Positions 1 to 9,141 of a DNA stretch of 64,000 bases are shown one piece after another; position 1 is the first letter of the stretch, and each line of letters opens with the position of its first letter. Below the pieces are notes generated by a model. It saw only the letters and a list, made by a program, of their open reading frames with translations. It was not told the origin of the DNA and searched no databases. A program made the translations under genes and the position numbers. The stretch lies in the NCBI RefSeq assembly GCF_016458825.1, contig NZ_CP066744.1, positions 1,981,868-2,045,867 of the forward strand, in the 5' to 3' direction. The stretch is from Miniphocaeibacter halophilus. Lineage in GTDB: Bacteria; Bacillota; Clostridia; Tissierellales; Peptoniphilaceae.

Positions 1-1
1 T

Positions 2-574
2 TCTTTTTATTTTTTAATGGACAAAGAAAAATACATTGCAGGATTTAAAAGAACAATTCCAGAAAAACACAGGAAAAATATAATATCATTATTAAAAGAC
101 ATAGACAAGGTAAATTCACAATTTGTTCGAGGACGTTTATTAATGGCTTTAGCAGTAGGTGTTCTAACAGCTATATTTTTATTTATTATGAGGATTGAAT
201 ACGCACTTGTAGTTGGTATTATAACCTGTATAGCAGATATTATACCGTATGTTGGTCCTGCCTTAGGTTTTATTCCAGCAGTGCTTATAGCCTTTTTTGA
301 TAGTCCTATAAAAGCATTGTTTGTTGCAGTGGTATTTTTACTTATTCAATGGGTGGAAAATAATATTCTGGCTCCTAAAATTTTAGGCACTACTATAGGA
401 CTTAATCCAATGCTAATATTATTATGTCTGTTAATTGGAGCAGGGATGTTTGGCGTTCCAGGAATGATTTTTTCAGTACCTGTTGTAGCAACTGTTAAAG
501 TGGTTATTAATCATTATAAAAATGACGTAAAGAATTTTTTTGTAAAAGATGAAAATGAAGAAGATAATATATAA
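2..574 (+). CDS. AI-2E family transporter, C-terminal part (partial)
   Basis: C-terminal portion of a PF01594 (AI-2E/YdbI-YtvI-type) integral membrane protein. The frame is open to the window edge, so the gene begins outside and the ATG at 17 is probably internal. About 190 residues are visible, with several hydrophobic segments and the family's conserved stretches IADIIPYVGPALGFIPA and NNILAPKILGTTIGLNPMLIL. The family exports or exchanges small solutes; some members move autoinducer-2, others Na+/H+. The substrate cannot be told from sequence. It ends 11 bases before alaS and is probably co-transcribed with it, a neighbourhood common in Firmicutes. Confidence 0.85.
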   Translation, partial: SFYFLMDKEKYIAGFKRTIPEKHRKNIISLLKDIDKVNSQFVRGRLLMALAVGVLTAIFLFIMRIEYALVVGIITCIADIIPYVGPALGFIPAVLIAFFDSPIKALFVAVVFLLIQWVENNILAPKILGTTIGLNPMLILLCLLIGAGMFGVPGMIFSVPVVATVKVVINHYKNDVKNFFVKDENEEDNI

Positions 575-585
575 GGTGAGGTTAT

Positions 586-3226
586 ATGAAAAAAATAGGA
601 TTAAATGAAATTAGACAAGAGTTTTTAGATTTTTTTAAAGAGAAGAATCATAATATATTAAAAAGTTTTTCCTTAATTCCACAAGATGATAATAGTTTAT
701 TGTTAATAAATGCAGGAATGGCTCCAATAAAAAAATACTTTACTGGAGAATTAAAAATGCCTAAAAATAGAGCAGCATCATCTCAAAGATGTATAAGAAC
801 CGGTGATATTGAGTCGGTAGGCAAAACTCAAAGGCATGGTACTTTTTTTTGAAATGCTAGGGAACTTTTCTTTTGGTGACTATTTTAAAAAAGAAGCTAT
901 TACTTGGGCTTGGGAATTTTTAACAGAAAAAATGGAAATACCTGAAGAAATTCTGTGGGTTTCAGTTTATGAAGAAGATGATGAAGCTTATGATATATGG
1001 AAAAATCATATAGGAATTCCAGAAGAAAAAATAGTAAGATTAGGCAAGGAAGATAATTTTTGGGAATTAGAAGAGGGCCCTTGTGGACCTTGCTCAGAAA
1101 TTCATGTAGACAGAGGTACAAAGTACGGTTGTGATGATCCAAATTGCAAGCCGGGCTGTGATTGTGATAGATTTTTAGAAGTTTGGAATTTAGTTTTTAC
1201 ACAATATAATAAAGATTCTAATGGAGTATACCATGATTTAGATTCTCCTAATATAGATACGGGAATGGGTTTGGAAAGACTTACAATGGTGTTGGAAAAT
1301 GCAGATAATATATTTGAAATTGGATTAGTAAAAGATATTATTTCAATAATAGAAGATATTTCCAACAAAAAATATAAAACAAATGATGAGGACGATATTT
1401 CTATTAGAATTATTGCTGACCATATAAGAGCAATAACATTTTTAATATATGATGGTGTTATACCAAGTAACGAGGGAAGAGGTTATGTTTTAAGAAGACT
1501 TCTGAGAAGAGCAGCAAGACATGGGAAATTATTAGGTATTGAAGGTAATTTCATTGTAAAAGTAGCAAAAAAAGTCATGGACATTTATAAGTCAGAATAT
1601 CCTGAACTATTGGAAGATAAAGAAAGAATTTTTAAAATTATAAATGCTGAAGAAAATAAATTCCAAGAAACCATAGATCAAGGTCTTAATATACTTGATA
1701 AAATTATAAAAGATAGTATAGAAAAGAATTTAAAGGAAATAAGTAGTAGAGACGCTTTTAAATTATATGATACTTATGGTTTTCCAATAGACTTAACTAT
1801 AGAGATATTAGAAGAAAAAGATTTAAAAGTTAATTTATCAGAATTTAACAAGTTAATGGAAGAACAAAGAACCAGATCCAGACTATCTAGACATGAAGAT
1901 AATATAGGATGGTCAAATGAGACAAATGAAAATATTGAAAAACTTCAAGAGACCAAATTTCTAGGGTATCAAACACTAGAAAATGAATCGAAAATAATTG
2001 AAATTTTTGTTAATGGTGAAAGTGTAGATAAAATAAAAAGTGAAGAAAATGGTATAATAATTGTAGAGGAAACTTCTTTTTATGGAGAAGGAGGAGGACA
2101 AGTAGGTGATGCAGGTATTATTGAAAGTCCAAATTCAAAGGCGGTTGTTGTAAATACTACAAAAAATAGTAATAGTGCTATATTACATTATGTTGAAGTT
2201 AAAAATGGAGAGTTTTCAGTAGGAGAAACTGTAAAGTTAAAAGTAGATTTTATTAGAAGAAAAAATACTGTTAGAAATCATACAGCAACACATTTGCTTC
2301 ATAAAGCATTAAGAGAAGTTTTAGGTAATCATGTCCATCAAGCTGGTTCATATGTAGGTCCAGATAGATTAAGGTTTGATATTACTCATTATGAGTCTAT
2401 ATCAAAAAAAGATTTAATAAAAGTACAAGATAAAGTTAATGAGGCTATTTCTTTAGGAATGCCTATTAAATCAAAACATATGACCTTGAAAGAATCAGAG
2501 GAATTAGGAGCAATAGGTTTATTTGAAGATAAATATAGGGATATTGTTAGAGTAATTAATGTTGGTGATGGATATTCTGTTGAACTTTGTGGTGGTACTC
2601 ATGCTTCAACAACTGCTGACTTACAAATGTTTGAAATAATTTCAGAATCATCTGTAGCAGCAGGAATAAGAAGAATTGAAGCTATTACAGGACCAGAGGT
2701 ATATAAGCATTTAAAAGAAAATGGAAACTTATTAGACGAAATATCTAAAGAATTAAAAGTAGATAAAAAAGAGATTAACAATAGAATAACTTCATTACAA
2801 AATGATATAAAAATATTAGAAAAGGAACTTAAAAAGTTAAAAAACAAGGATAGTAAAAAGGACCTGGACTCAATATTATCAAATATTAAAGAAATTAAAG
2901 GTGTAAAATATATTAAACACTCTGTAAAAGATATGGATATGAATACTTTTAGAGAATTAGGTGACACTATAAGAGATAAACTTGGTTCAGGAATAGTAGT
3001 AATGTCAAATATTAATGGTGATAAAGTTAATTTCTTAGCTTTAGTCACTAAGGATATAGTAGAAAAAAATATTTATGCTGGGAATATTGTTAAGGAAGTG
3101 GCTATTTTAACAGGAGGCAATGGTGGAGGAAGAAAAGACTTTGCTATGGCCGGAGGAAAAGATATAACTAAAGTAAAATTTGCAATGGATTCAGTAGATA
3201 AAATTTTAGAGTCAATAATAAAATAG
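586..3226 (+). CDS. alaS: Alanyl-tRNA synthetase, frameshifted in a T8 run
   Basis: Charges tRNA-Ala in the cytoplasm. The reading frame is broken: codons from 586 run into a stop at 850-852, and the rest is open in the next frame to 3226. Removing one T from the T8 run at 843-850 restores the family motif 2 sequence [18 protein letters not shown] and gives about 879 residues, the normal length. Visible beyond it: motif 3 GMGLERL, a cysteine-rich insert near 1125-1170, the editing-site HTATHLLH (about residue 564) and CGGTH (about 667), and the glycine-rich C-Ala end [16 protein letters not shown]. The start follows a good AAGGTGAGG ribosome site. First gene of a tight operon. Sequencing error is the likeliest cause because the gene is essential; slippage on the T8 run would be the alternative. 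Confidence 0.9.
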
Positions 3227-3234
3227 GAGGAAAA

Positions 3235-3510
3235 ATGAGAAACGAAGATAATAATATTAACAAAACGGTAATGTTTGAACCACAAAAAGAAGATTCAAAA
3301 TCTATTAAAGAAATATTAGAAGCTGTTTATAATTTATTAGAAGAAAAAGGTTATAAGCCTGTAAATCAAATTATTGGGTATATACTATCAGATGATCCAA
3401 CATATATTACAAGTCATGGAAATGCTAGAAATATTATTAGACAAATTGATAGAGACGATTTACTTGAGGAACTATTAGAATTTTATTTGAAAGAGAATAA
3501 AATAAAATAG
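3235..3510 (+). CDS. ireB: IreB family regulatory phosphoprotein (UPF0297)
   Basis: A 91-residue protein of the UPF0297/DUF965 family (YrzL in Bacillus, IreB in Enterococcus). In Enterococcus IreB is a small substrate of the PASTA kinase IreK and negatively affects cephalosporin resistance. Recognised by EAVYNLLEEKGYKPVNQIIGYILSDDPTYI in the middle of the protein and GNARNIIRQIDRD near the end (long stretch at about residues 30-58). The N-terminal KTVMF segment contains the threonine phosphorylated in the Enterococcus protein. It starts 8 bases after alaS behind AGGAGG, the standard alaS-ireB-ruvX-yrzB order. Confidence 0.93.
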   Translation: MRNEDNNINKTVMFEPQKEDSKSIKEILEAVYNLLEEKGYKPVNQIIGYILSDDPTYITSHGNARNIIRQIDRDDLLEELLEFYLKENKIK

Positions 3511-3513
3511 CTA

Positions 3514-4464
3514 ATGAAATATAGTGAATTAGGGAATACAGGTATTATTACTTCAAATATTTGTTTTGGAAGCTTGACTATGACACCCTTTCAAAGTAAT
3601 TTAACTGTAAAAGAAGGGGCATACTTAATAGAGTATGCTTTTGATAGAGGTATTAATTTCATAGATACAGCTCAATTGTACAATAATTATAATTATATAA
3701 GAGAAGCTTTAAAAGGATTTAGTAGAAATGATTTAATCATCTCTACTAAATCTTATGCGTGGAATAGAAGATTAGCAGAAGAAGCCTTAGAAGAAGCCTT
3801 AAAAGAATTAAGTACAGATTATATAGATATTTTTTTGCTTCATGAACAAGAATCGGAATTAACAATAAAGGGACATTATGAAGCTTTAGAATTCTTTAAG
3901 GAGGCAAAAAAAAGAGGATATATAAGAGCTTTAGGTTTATCAACCCATAGAATAAGTGGAGTTTTAGGTGCTAATAAGTACCCTGAATTAGAATTAATTC
4001 ATCCAATTTTAAATAAAAATGGACTTGGTATCGGAGATGGCAATGTTAAAGAAATGATTAAAGCCTTAAAAGAATCTAAAAAACTTGGGAAGGGCATTTA
4101 TAGTATGAAACCGTTAGGTGGAGGTCATTTAATAAAGGATATAAAAGAATCATTTAATTTTTTAAATGAGCTTGATTTTATTGATTCTATTGCTGTTGGT
4201 ATGCAGAGTATTGAAGAAATTGACTGCAATATATCTTTAATTAATGAAGGGATTTATCCTGAAGAATTAAAAGAGAAGCTATCATTAAAACAAAGAAAAC
4301 TTATAGTTGAAGAATATTGCACCGGTTGTGGAAATTGTGTGAAAAGATGTAATCAAGATGCGTTAAAGATTTCAAATGGAATTTCAACTGTTGATTACAA
4401 TAAATGTGTTTTATGTGGATACTGTGCTACCGTTTGTCCGGATTTTTATATAAAGGTGGTTTAA
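3514..4464 (+). CDS. Aldo/keto reductase fused to two [4Fe-4S] sites
   Basis: A 316-residue NADPH-dependent aldo/keto reductase domain (about 1-255) followed by a bacterial ferredoxin-like tail. The AKR catalytic tyrosine lies in FIDTAQLYNNY and the lysine in STKSYAW. The tail carries CTGCGNCVKRC and CVLCGYCATVCPD, two CxxCxxCxxxC cluster sites, as in the anaerobe-type AKR/4Fe-4S family. The physiological substrate is unknown. It starts 3 bases after ireB with only a weak ribosome site, so its translation may depend on coupling. It interrupts the usual ireB-ruvX pair and shares TAATG with ruvX. Confidence 0.85.
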   Translation: MKYSELGNTGIITSNICFGSLTMTPFQSNLTVKEGAYLIEYAFDRGINFIDTAQLYNNYNYIREALKGFSRNDLIISTKSYAWNRRLAEEALEEALKELSTDYIDIFLLHEQESELTIKGHYEALEFFKEAKKRGYIRALGLSTHRISGVLGANKYPELELIHPILNKNGLGIGDGNVKEMIKALKESKKLGKGIYSMKPLGGGHLIKDIKESFNFLNELDFIDSIAVGMQSIEEIDCNISLINEGIYPEELKEKLSLKQRKLIVEEYCTGCGNCVKRCNQDALKISNGISTVDYNKCVLCGYCATVCPDFYIKVV

Positions 4465-4874
4465 TGGAAAGATATATGGGTTTAGACATAGGTGATAAAA
4501 CAATAGGTGTTGCAATAAGCGATCCTTTCTTTATTACCGCTCAAGGTTACAAAACGATTTTTAGAACAAACGACAAAGATGATATTAAGGAACTCTTAAG
4601 CATTATTAAAGAGAATAATATAATTAAAATAATAGTTGGATTACCTAAAAATATGAATAACACAATAGGTCCTCAAGCTGAAAAAGTTTATAAATTTTGT
4701 AATAAATTGAAAAATAGCATTTCTATAGAGATAATTTTTCAAGACGAAAGATTAACAACAGTTTCTGCAGAAAGAACATTAATAGAAGGAAATGTAAGAA
4801 GAAAAAAACGTAAGAAATTAATTGATATGGTTGCAGCAACTTATATTCTTCAAGCATATTTAGATATGTATTAG
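4464..4874 (+). CDS. ruvX: RuvX/YqgF family RNase H-like nuclease
   Basis: Predicted Holliday-junction resolvase-like or pre-16S rRNA-processing nuclease of the YqgF family, 136 residues. The family signature MGLDIGDKTIGVAISD is at the N-terminus, with KIIVGLPKNMN in the middle and DERLTTVSAE and IDMVAATYILQAYL towards the end, giving the expected acidic residues. The ATG at 4464 overlaps the TAA of the preceding gene (TAATG) and has AAGGTGG just upstream. A longer in-frame opening at 4404 lacks a ribosome site and is rejected. Normal position in the alaS cluster. Confidence 0.92.
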   Translation: MERYMGLDIGDKTIGVAISDPFFITAQGYKTIFRTNDKDDIKELLSIIKENNIIKIIVGLPKNMNNTIGPQAEKVYKFCNKLKNSISIEIIFQDERLTTVSAERTLIEGNVRRKKRKKLIDMVAATYILQAYLDMY

Positions 4875-4882
4875 GAGGAACA

Positions 4883-5131
4883 ATGGAAATTATAGAACTT
4901 TATGATGAGTCAGGTAACTTGCATAAATATGAACTATTAGATACTTTTGGAATGGACGATAATGATTATGCTGCTCTTTTAACAGTTAATCAAGAAGACA
5001 ATACAATATATATTTTTAGAATAAAAAAAAGTAATCATGGAGAAATAATTTTAGAAGGAATAGATGACGAGCAGGAACTGAAAGATGCTGTAGAAATATA
5101 CGAGAAATTAAAAGGAGAAACAATTCAGTAG
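4883..5131 (+). CDS. DUF1292 protein (YrzB-like)
   Basis: Small acidic protein of 82 residues in the DUF1292 family, named YrzB in Bacillus. Its function is unknown, but it occurs almost invariably in the alaS-ireB-ruvX block, as here. Typical features are the N-terminal IIELYDESGNLHKYELLDTF, a middle segment ending TIYIFRIKK, and a C-terminal acidic stretch with DDEQEL followed by IYEKL. It begins 8 bases after ruvX behind AGGAGG. Confidence 0.85.
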   Translation: MEIIELYDESGNLHKYELLDTFGMDDNDYAALLTVNQEDNTIYIFRIKKSNHGEIILEGIDDEQELKDAVEIYEKLKGETIQ

Positions 5132-5144
5132 AATAGGAGGGTTT

Positions 5145-5621
5145 ATGGATTTAAATAATTTGAAAACAATATTAACAGAAAATGGTTATAAAGTAACAAA
5201 ACAAAGAGAAGTTATTTTTCAAGCCCTGTTAGAAAATAATGAATCCCACTTAAGTCCTGAGGAACTACATGAAATAGTTAGTAAAATAGATAAAGACATA
5301 GGAATAGCAACAGTTTATAGAACTTTATTGTTATTTGAAGAACTAAATATAGTTTATAAATTGGATTTTGATGATAATAGATATAGATACGAACTTGCTT
5401 CAGAAGGAGAAAAGCATCAACATCATCATTTAATTTGTACAAATTGTAGTAAGGTTGAAGAAGTGAAATATGATTTATTAGAAAATATAGAAGAAGATAT
5501 AGAAAAAACTTATAAATTTAAAATTCAAAATCATGTTTTGAAATTTTTTGGACTGTGCTCCGAATGTCAATCTAAAGAAATTGAACAAGGAGATTTAAAT
5601 GGCACCAAAAAAACAAAATAA
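5145..5621 (+). CDS. fur: Fur family metalloregulator
   Basis: A 158-residue winged-helix repressor. The DNA-binding part contains YKVTKQREVIFQALL and IGIATVYRTLLLFEEL; the dimer and metal part contains GEKHQHHHLICTNC and a second CSEC pair, which would form the structural zinc site. Whether it senses iron (Fur), peroxide (PerR) or zinc (Zur) is not settled by sequence; general length and the HHHL region fit Fur best. It lies in the operon between yrzB and the RNase J gene, overlapping the latter by 23 bases, which suggests coupled translation. Confidence 0.85.
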   Translation: MDLNNLKTILTENGYKVTKQREVIFQALLENNESHLSPEELHEIVSKIDKDIGIATVYRTLLLFEELNIVYKLDFDDNRYRYELASEGEKHQHHHLICTNCSKVEEVKYDLLENIEEDIEKTYKFKIQNHVLKFFGLCSECQSKEIEQGDLNGTKKTK

Positions 5622-7266
5622 ATTAAAAATTATCCCTTTAGGCGGGGTTTCGGAAATTGGTAAAAATATGACTGTCGTAGAATTTGGTAAAGATTTAATT
5701 ATAGTAGACAGTGGTTTGACATTTCCTGATGACAATATGCCAGGGATAGATTTAGTTATACCAGATACAGATTATTTGGAAAAAAACAAAGAAAAAATTA
5801 AAGGTATTGTAGTAACACATGGTCACGAGGATCATATAGGAGCAATACCATATATATTACGAAAATTCGATATCTCAGTATACGGAACTAAATTAACAAT
5901 AGGGTTAATTAAAACAAAATTAAATGAACATGGATTAAGTAAAAAAAATCTAAAAGTTGTAGAGAAAGGAAGCTCGATTAAACTAGGGGTATTTTCTGTG
6001 GAATTTATACAAGCTAGCCACAGTATACCGGATTCTGTTAGTTTTGCAATTACTACACCTGTAGGAGTTATAATTTTCACAGGTGACTTTAAAATAGACT
6101 ATACTCCAATTGACGGAGATGTAATGGATCTTACAAGATTAGCTGAATTAGGTAAAAATGGTGTATTAGCATTATTAGCAGATAGTACAAATGTAGAAAG
6201 ACCAGGTTATACCTTAAGTGAAAAATCTGTAGGCGAAACATTTATAGATTTATTCTCTAAGGCTAAATCAAGGATAATTGTAGCAACATTTGCTTCAAAT
6301 GTTCATAGAATACAACAAGTAATTAATGCTGCAGAACACTATGGTAGAAAAATAGCATTGTCAGGAAGATCAATGGTGAATATTGTTTCTGTTGCTAAAG
6401 AATTAAATTATTTAAAAGTTAAAGATGATACTTTCATTGAATTGAAAGATATAGATAAATTTAAAGGTAATAAGATAGTTCTACTAACTACAGGTAGTCA
6501 AGGTGAACCTATGAGTGCGTTAACTAGAATGGCCTATGGAGAGCATAGGAAAGTACAGTTAGTTCCAGAAGACACAGTAATTATTTCTGCTTCACCGATA
6601 CCAGGTAATGAAAAAACCGTATCTTCAATAATAAATAAATTAACGGAAATTGGTGTTAATATTATCTATGATACATTAGCAGATGTACACGTTTCTGGTC
6701 ATGCCTGTCAAGAAGAATTGAAGTTAATTCATACTCTAGTAAAACCTAAATTTTTCATTCCTATTCATGGGGAATATAGACATTTAAAAAAACATGCAGA
6801 ATTAGCAGAAAGTTTAGGAATGAAAAAGAAAAATATATTTATTGGTAAAAATGGTAATACATTTGAATTTACTAAACGCTCTGGAAAACTCATAGATACA
6901 GATCATGCGGGAAATATATTAGTTGATGGATTAGGAATTGGTGATGTTGGAAATATAGTTCTTAGAGACAGAAAACATTTAGCAGAAGATGGATTAATAG
7001 TTGTAGTAATAACTGTTAATAAAGATACTGGAGAAATTATTTCTGAACCAGACATTATATCTAGAGGATTTGTATACGTTAAAGAAAATACGAATTTAAT
7101 GGAAGAGGCTAAGCTAGTAGTTGAAAAATCACTATCTGTATGTAAAAACAAAGATATAAAGGACTGGACTACTATAAAGAACAGTGTTAGAGAAAGTTTA
7201 AAAAAATATGTATACGGTAAAATAAAAAGGAAACCTATGATACTACCAGTAATTATAGAAGCTTAG
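5599..7266 (+). CDS. rnj: Ribonuclease J
   Basis: A 555-residue metallo-beta-lactamase/beta-CASP ribonuclease, involved in 5'-end-dependent decay and maturation of mRNA and rRNA. The zinc motif THGHEDHIG gives H74, H76, D78 and H79; further ligand histidines lie in ASHSIPDS and the Asp in TGDFKID. The beta-CASP motifs TTGSQGEP and SGHACQEEL and the family IPIHGEYRHL are present. The C-terminal domain ends in KRKPMILPVIIEA, typical of RNase J. The ATG at 5599 lies within the end of fur behind CAAGGAG. RNase Y is also present in this window (34256-35809), so both main Firmicute RNA-decay enzymes are encoded here. Confidence 0.93.
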   Translation: MAPKKQNKLKIIPLGGVSEIGKNMTVVEFGKDLIIVDSGLTFPDDNMPGIDLVIPDTDYLEKNKEKIKGIVVTHGHEDHIGAIPYILRKFDISVYGTKLTIGLIKTKLNEHGLSKKNLKVVEKGSSIKLGVFSVEFIQASHSIPDSVSFAITTPVGVIIFTGDFKIDYTPIDGDVMDLTRLAELGKNGVLALLADSTNVERPGYTLSEKSVGETFIDLFSKAKSRIIVATFASNVHRIQQVINAAEHYGRKIALSGRSMVNIVSVAKELNYLKVKDDTFIELKDIDKFKGNKIVLLTTGSQGEPMSALTRMAYGEHRKVQLVPEDTVIISASPIPGNEKTVSSIINKLTEIGVNIIYDTLADVHVSGHACQEELKLIHTLVKPKFFIPIHGEYRHLKKHAELAESLGMKKKNIFIGKNGNTFEFTKRSGKLIDTDHAGNILVDGLGIGDVGNIVLRDRKHLAEDGLIVVVITVNKDTGEIISEPDIISRGFVYVKENTNLMEEAKLVVEKSLSVCKNKDIKDWTTIKNSVRESLKKYVYGKIKRKPMILPVIIEA

Positions 7267-7276
7267 GAGGTTTTTT

Positions 7277-7606
7277 ATGGATTTAGTATCAAAAGCAAGA
7301 GAGTTAGGAATAGAAATATCAAAAAGTGATAAGTTTATTGAGTATAAAAATCTATATAATCAAGTATATAAAGATGAAAAAAATAAAGAGATGATTGATG
7401 ACTTTAGAAAAAAAGTTGTCGACTATCAATTAAATTATGCTAATAAAGGTAAAGAATCAGAAGAAGAACTAAAAAAACTAGAAAATTTACAAAACATTAT
7501 GATGATGAATCAAGATTTAGGAAAATTTTTAATTGCAGAAACTAATTTCTCCATAGAGTTAAAAGATATTTATGAAGCAATAGAAAAGGAACTAGAACTA
7601 GAATAA
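7277..7606 (+). CDS. YlbF/YmcA family (DUF964) protein
   Basis: A 109-residue, mostly helical, charged protein resembling the YlbF/YmcA (RicF/RicA) family. In Bacillus these proteins form the Ric complex, which binds Fe-S clusters and directs RNase Y cleavage. The recognisable part is YNQVYKDEKNKEMIDDFRKK (about residues 28-47). Only one member is seen here. Position directly after RNase J fits an RNA-decay accessory role, but that is inference. AGGAGG precedes the start, and its TAA overlaps the ATG of the next gene. Confidence 0.75.
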   Translation: MDLVSKARELGIEISKSDKFIEYKNLYNQVYKDEKNKEMIDDFRKKVVDYQLNYANKGKESEEELKKLENLQNIMMMNQDLGKFLIAETNFSIELKDIYEAIEKELELE

Positions 7607-8250
7607 TGATAGTAAATAAAGTTGTTGAAGAATATATTAGAAACAAATCTCAAACTAGCAATGATTTATTGAAAGAAATTGAAGAATTTGCTATCAAGAA
7701 CAATATTCCTATTATAGAACCAGAAGTTAGAAACTTTCTAGGAATGCTTGTAAGAATAAAAAAACCTTATAAAATATTAGAAATTGGAACTGCAATTGGA
7801 TATTCATCTATAATAATGAAAATGGCATCTAAGGATTCTAAAATAACTACAATTGAAATAAATGAAGAAAATTTTTTAAAAGCCAAATCAAATATTAAAA
7901 AGTTTGGTTATGAAAAAGATATTCATTGTATACTTGGAGACGCTAATGAAGTGATTGATTTATTAGACGATAATTATGATTTGATTTTTATAGATGCTGC
8001 TAAAGGACAGTATGTAAATTTTTTAAAAAAAACAATTGATAAATTAAAAATTCATGGGCTTTTAATTTCTGACAATGTTTTATTTCGTGGCATGGTAGCA
8101 GAAGAGAAATACAAGCAAAAAAGACATAGAAAAGTTACTATAGTAAAAAGATTAGATGAATATATTGATTTATTAATTAATGACAAAAGACTATCATCAT
8201 CTATTGTGCCAATAGATGATGGTATGATGATAACTTATAGAAATATATAA
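7606..8250 (+). CDS. trmR: SAM-dependent O-methyltransferase, TrmR (YrrM)-like
   Basis: A 214-residue class I methyltransferase of the COG4122 family. The SAM-binding motif ILEIGTAIGYSSI, the acidic TTIEINEE, LGDANEVID, and the metal-site FIDAAKGQY and ISDNVLFRG are visible. In B. subtilis the orthologue YrrM (TrmR) methylates 5-hydroxyuridine 34 of tRNA to 5-methoxyuridine and lies next to the U32 genes that make 5-hydroxyuridine. Here it ends the housekeeping operon, and the U32 gene lies 5.8 kb further on, after the catechol genes. The assignment to TrmR rests on that neighbourhood; a small-molecule catechol-type methyltransferase is the main alternative. Confidence 0.75.
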   Translation: MIVNKVVEEYIRNKSQTSNDLLKEIEEFAIKNNIPIIEPEVRNFLGMLVRIKKPYKILEIGTAIGYSSIIMKMASKDSKITTIEINEENFLKAKSNIKKFGYEKDIHCILGDANEVIDLLDDNYDLIFIDAAKGQYVNFLKKTIDKLKIHGLLISDNVLFRGMVAEEKYKQKRHRKVTIVKRLDEYIDLLINDKRLSSSIVPIDDGMMITYRNI

Positions 8251-8286
8251 ATTTTTATAAGTTAATCTATAGTTTAGGAGTGGAAC

Positions 8287-9033
8287 ATGGGAAGTGTTTT
8301 TATACAATCAGTAGATAGGGCGTTTAAAATTTTAGAATATATTTCAAAAAATAATTCCGCAGGTATATCGGAAATGTCCAGAAACTTGGATATTAATAAG
8401 AGTACAGTTTTCGGATTAGTTAAAACTTTAGAAAAGTTAGGTTATGTTGCACAAAATAATACAGATGATAAATATATGCTTACTTATAAGTTCTATATAT
8501 TATCAAGTAGATTTGTTGACAATTTGCCAATTATAAATATAGCAAAGCCCTATTTAAAGATGTTGAATAATAAATATGGGGAAACTATACATTTGGTTGT
8601 ATCTACAGAGGATTCAGCAATATATATTGATAAATTTAGTGGTCTAAAATCTATAACTGTATCCACTAATGTAGGAGATAAAAGACCTTTACATTGTACA
8701 GGTGTAGGAAAGGCTATATTATCTTTGAGAACAGATGAAGAAATATTAGAGTATGCAGATAAATTTGGCTTGGAAGCTTTTACAAAAAATACCATTACTA
8801 ATAAGTTTAAACTTATTGAAGAAGCTGAAAAAATAAGAGAAAGAGGATATAGTATCGATGATGAAGAAACACAATATGATTTATATTGTATAGCAACTAG
8901 TATTGAATTAGATGAAACAGAGTATGCTATTAGTGTTTCTATGCCTAAATTTAGGGTTAATGATGAAATTAAAAAAAATATTATTAAAGATTTATTAAAT
9001 ATAAAAGATAAAATTATAAAAAAACTTGATTAA
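8287..9033 (+). CDS. IclR family transcriptional regulator
   Basis: A 248-residue regulator with an N-terminal winged helix (VDRAFKILEYISKN, ISEMSRNLDINKSTVFGLVK, about residues 8-50) and a C-terminal effector domain (RPLHCTGVGKAIL, ERGYSIDDEE, SVSMP). IclR members often control aromatic catabolism. It begins 36 bases after trmR with GGAG nearby and no terminator between, so it may be expressed from the upstream operon. It ends 4 bases before the promoter of the meta-cleavage operon and is the obvious candidate to bind the palindrome there. The effector (catechol or a ring-cleavage product) is inference. Confidence 0.9.
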   Translation: MGSVFIQSVDRAFKILEYISKNNSAGISEMSRNLDINKSTVFGLVKTLEKLGYVAQNNTDDKYMLTYKFYILSSRFVDNLPIINIAKPYLKMLNNKYGETIHLVVSTEDSAIYIDKFSGLKSITVSTNVGDKRPLHCTGVGKAILSLRTDEEILEYADKFGLEAFTKNTITNKFKLIEEAEKIRERGYSIDDEETQYDLYCIATSIELDETEYAISVSMPKFRVNDEIKKNIIKDLLNIKDKIIKKLD

Positions 9034-9036
9034 AAC

Positions 9037-9065
9037 TTGACATATGTCAAATAAGCTAATATAAT
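9037..9065 (+). promoter_or_regulatory. Consensus promoter of the meta-cleavage operon with a palindrome over the -35
   Basis: TTGACA at 9037-9042, a 17-base spacer and TATAAT at 9060-9065 give a perfect vegetative promoter. The -35 is the first half of the perfect 14-base palindrome TTGACATATGTCAA at 9037-9050, so a dimeric regulator bound there would block polymerase. The adjacent IclR protein is the likely ligand. Downstream, imperfect arms ATAAATGAG (9088-9096) and CGCATTTAT (9119-9127) flank the leader of the ferredoxin gene and could be a second site or a hairpin. Confidence 0.8.
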
Positions 9066-9141
9066 ATAGTAAAATAAAGGTATGCTAATAAATGAGAACG
9101 ATGTATTATATTATAGTACGCATTTATAGAGGATATATATT

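Noticed and set aside
2599-3048. 149-codon open frame on the minus strand within alaS
   Set aside because: Antisense shadow of a real, conserved coding sequence; composition is serine/leucine-rich as expected from the reverse of AT-rich lysine/glutamate codons, and no ribosome site fits.
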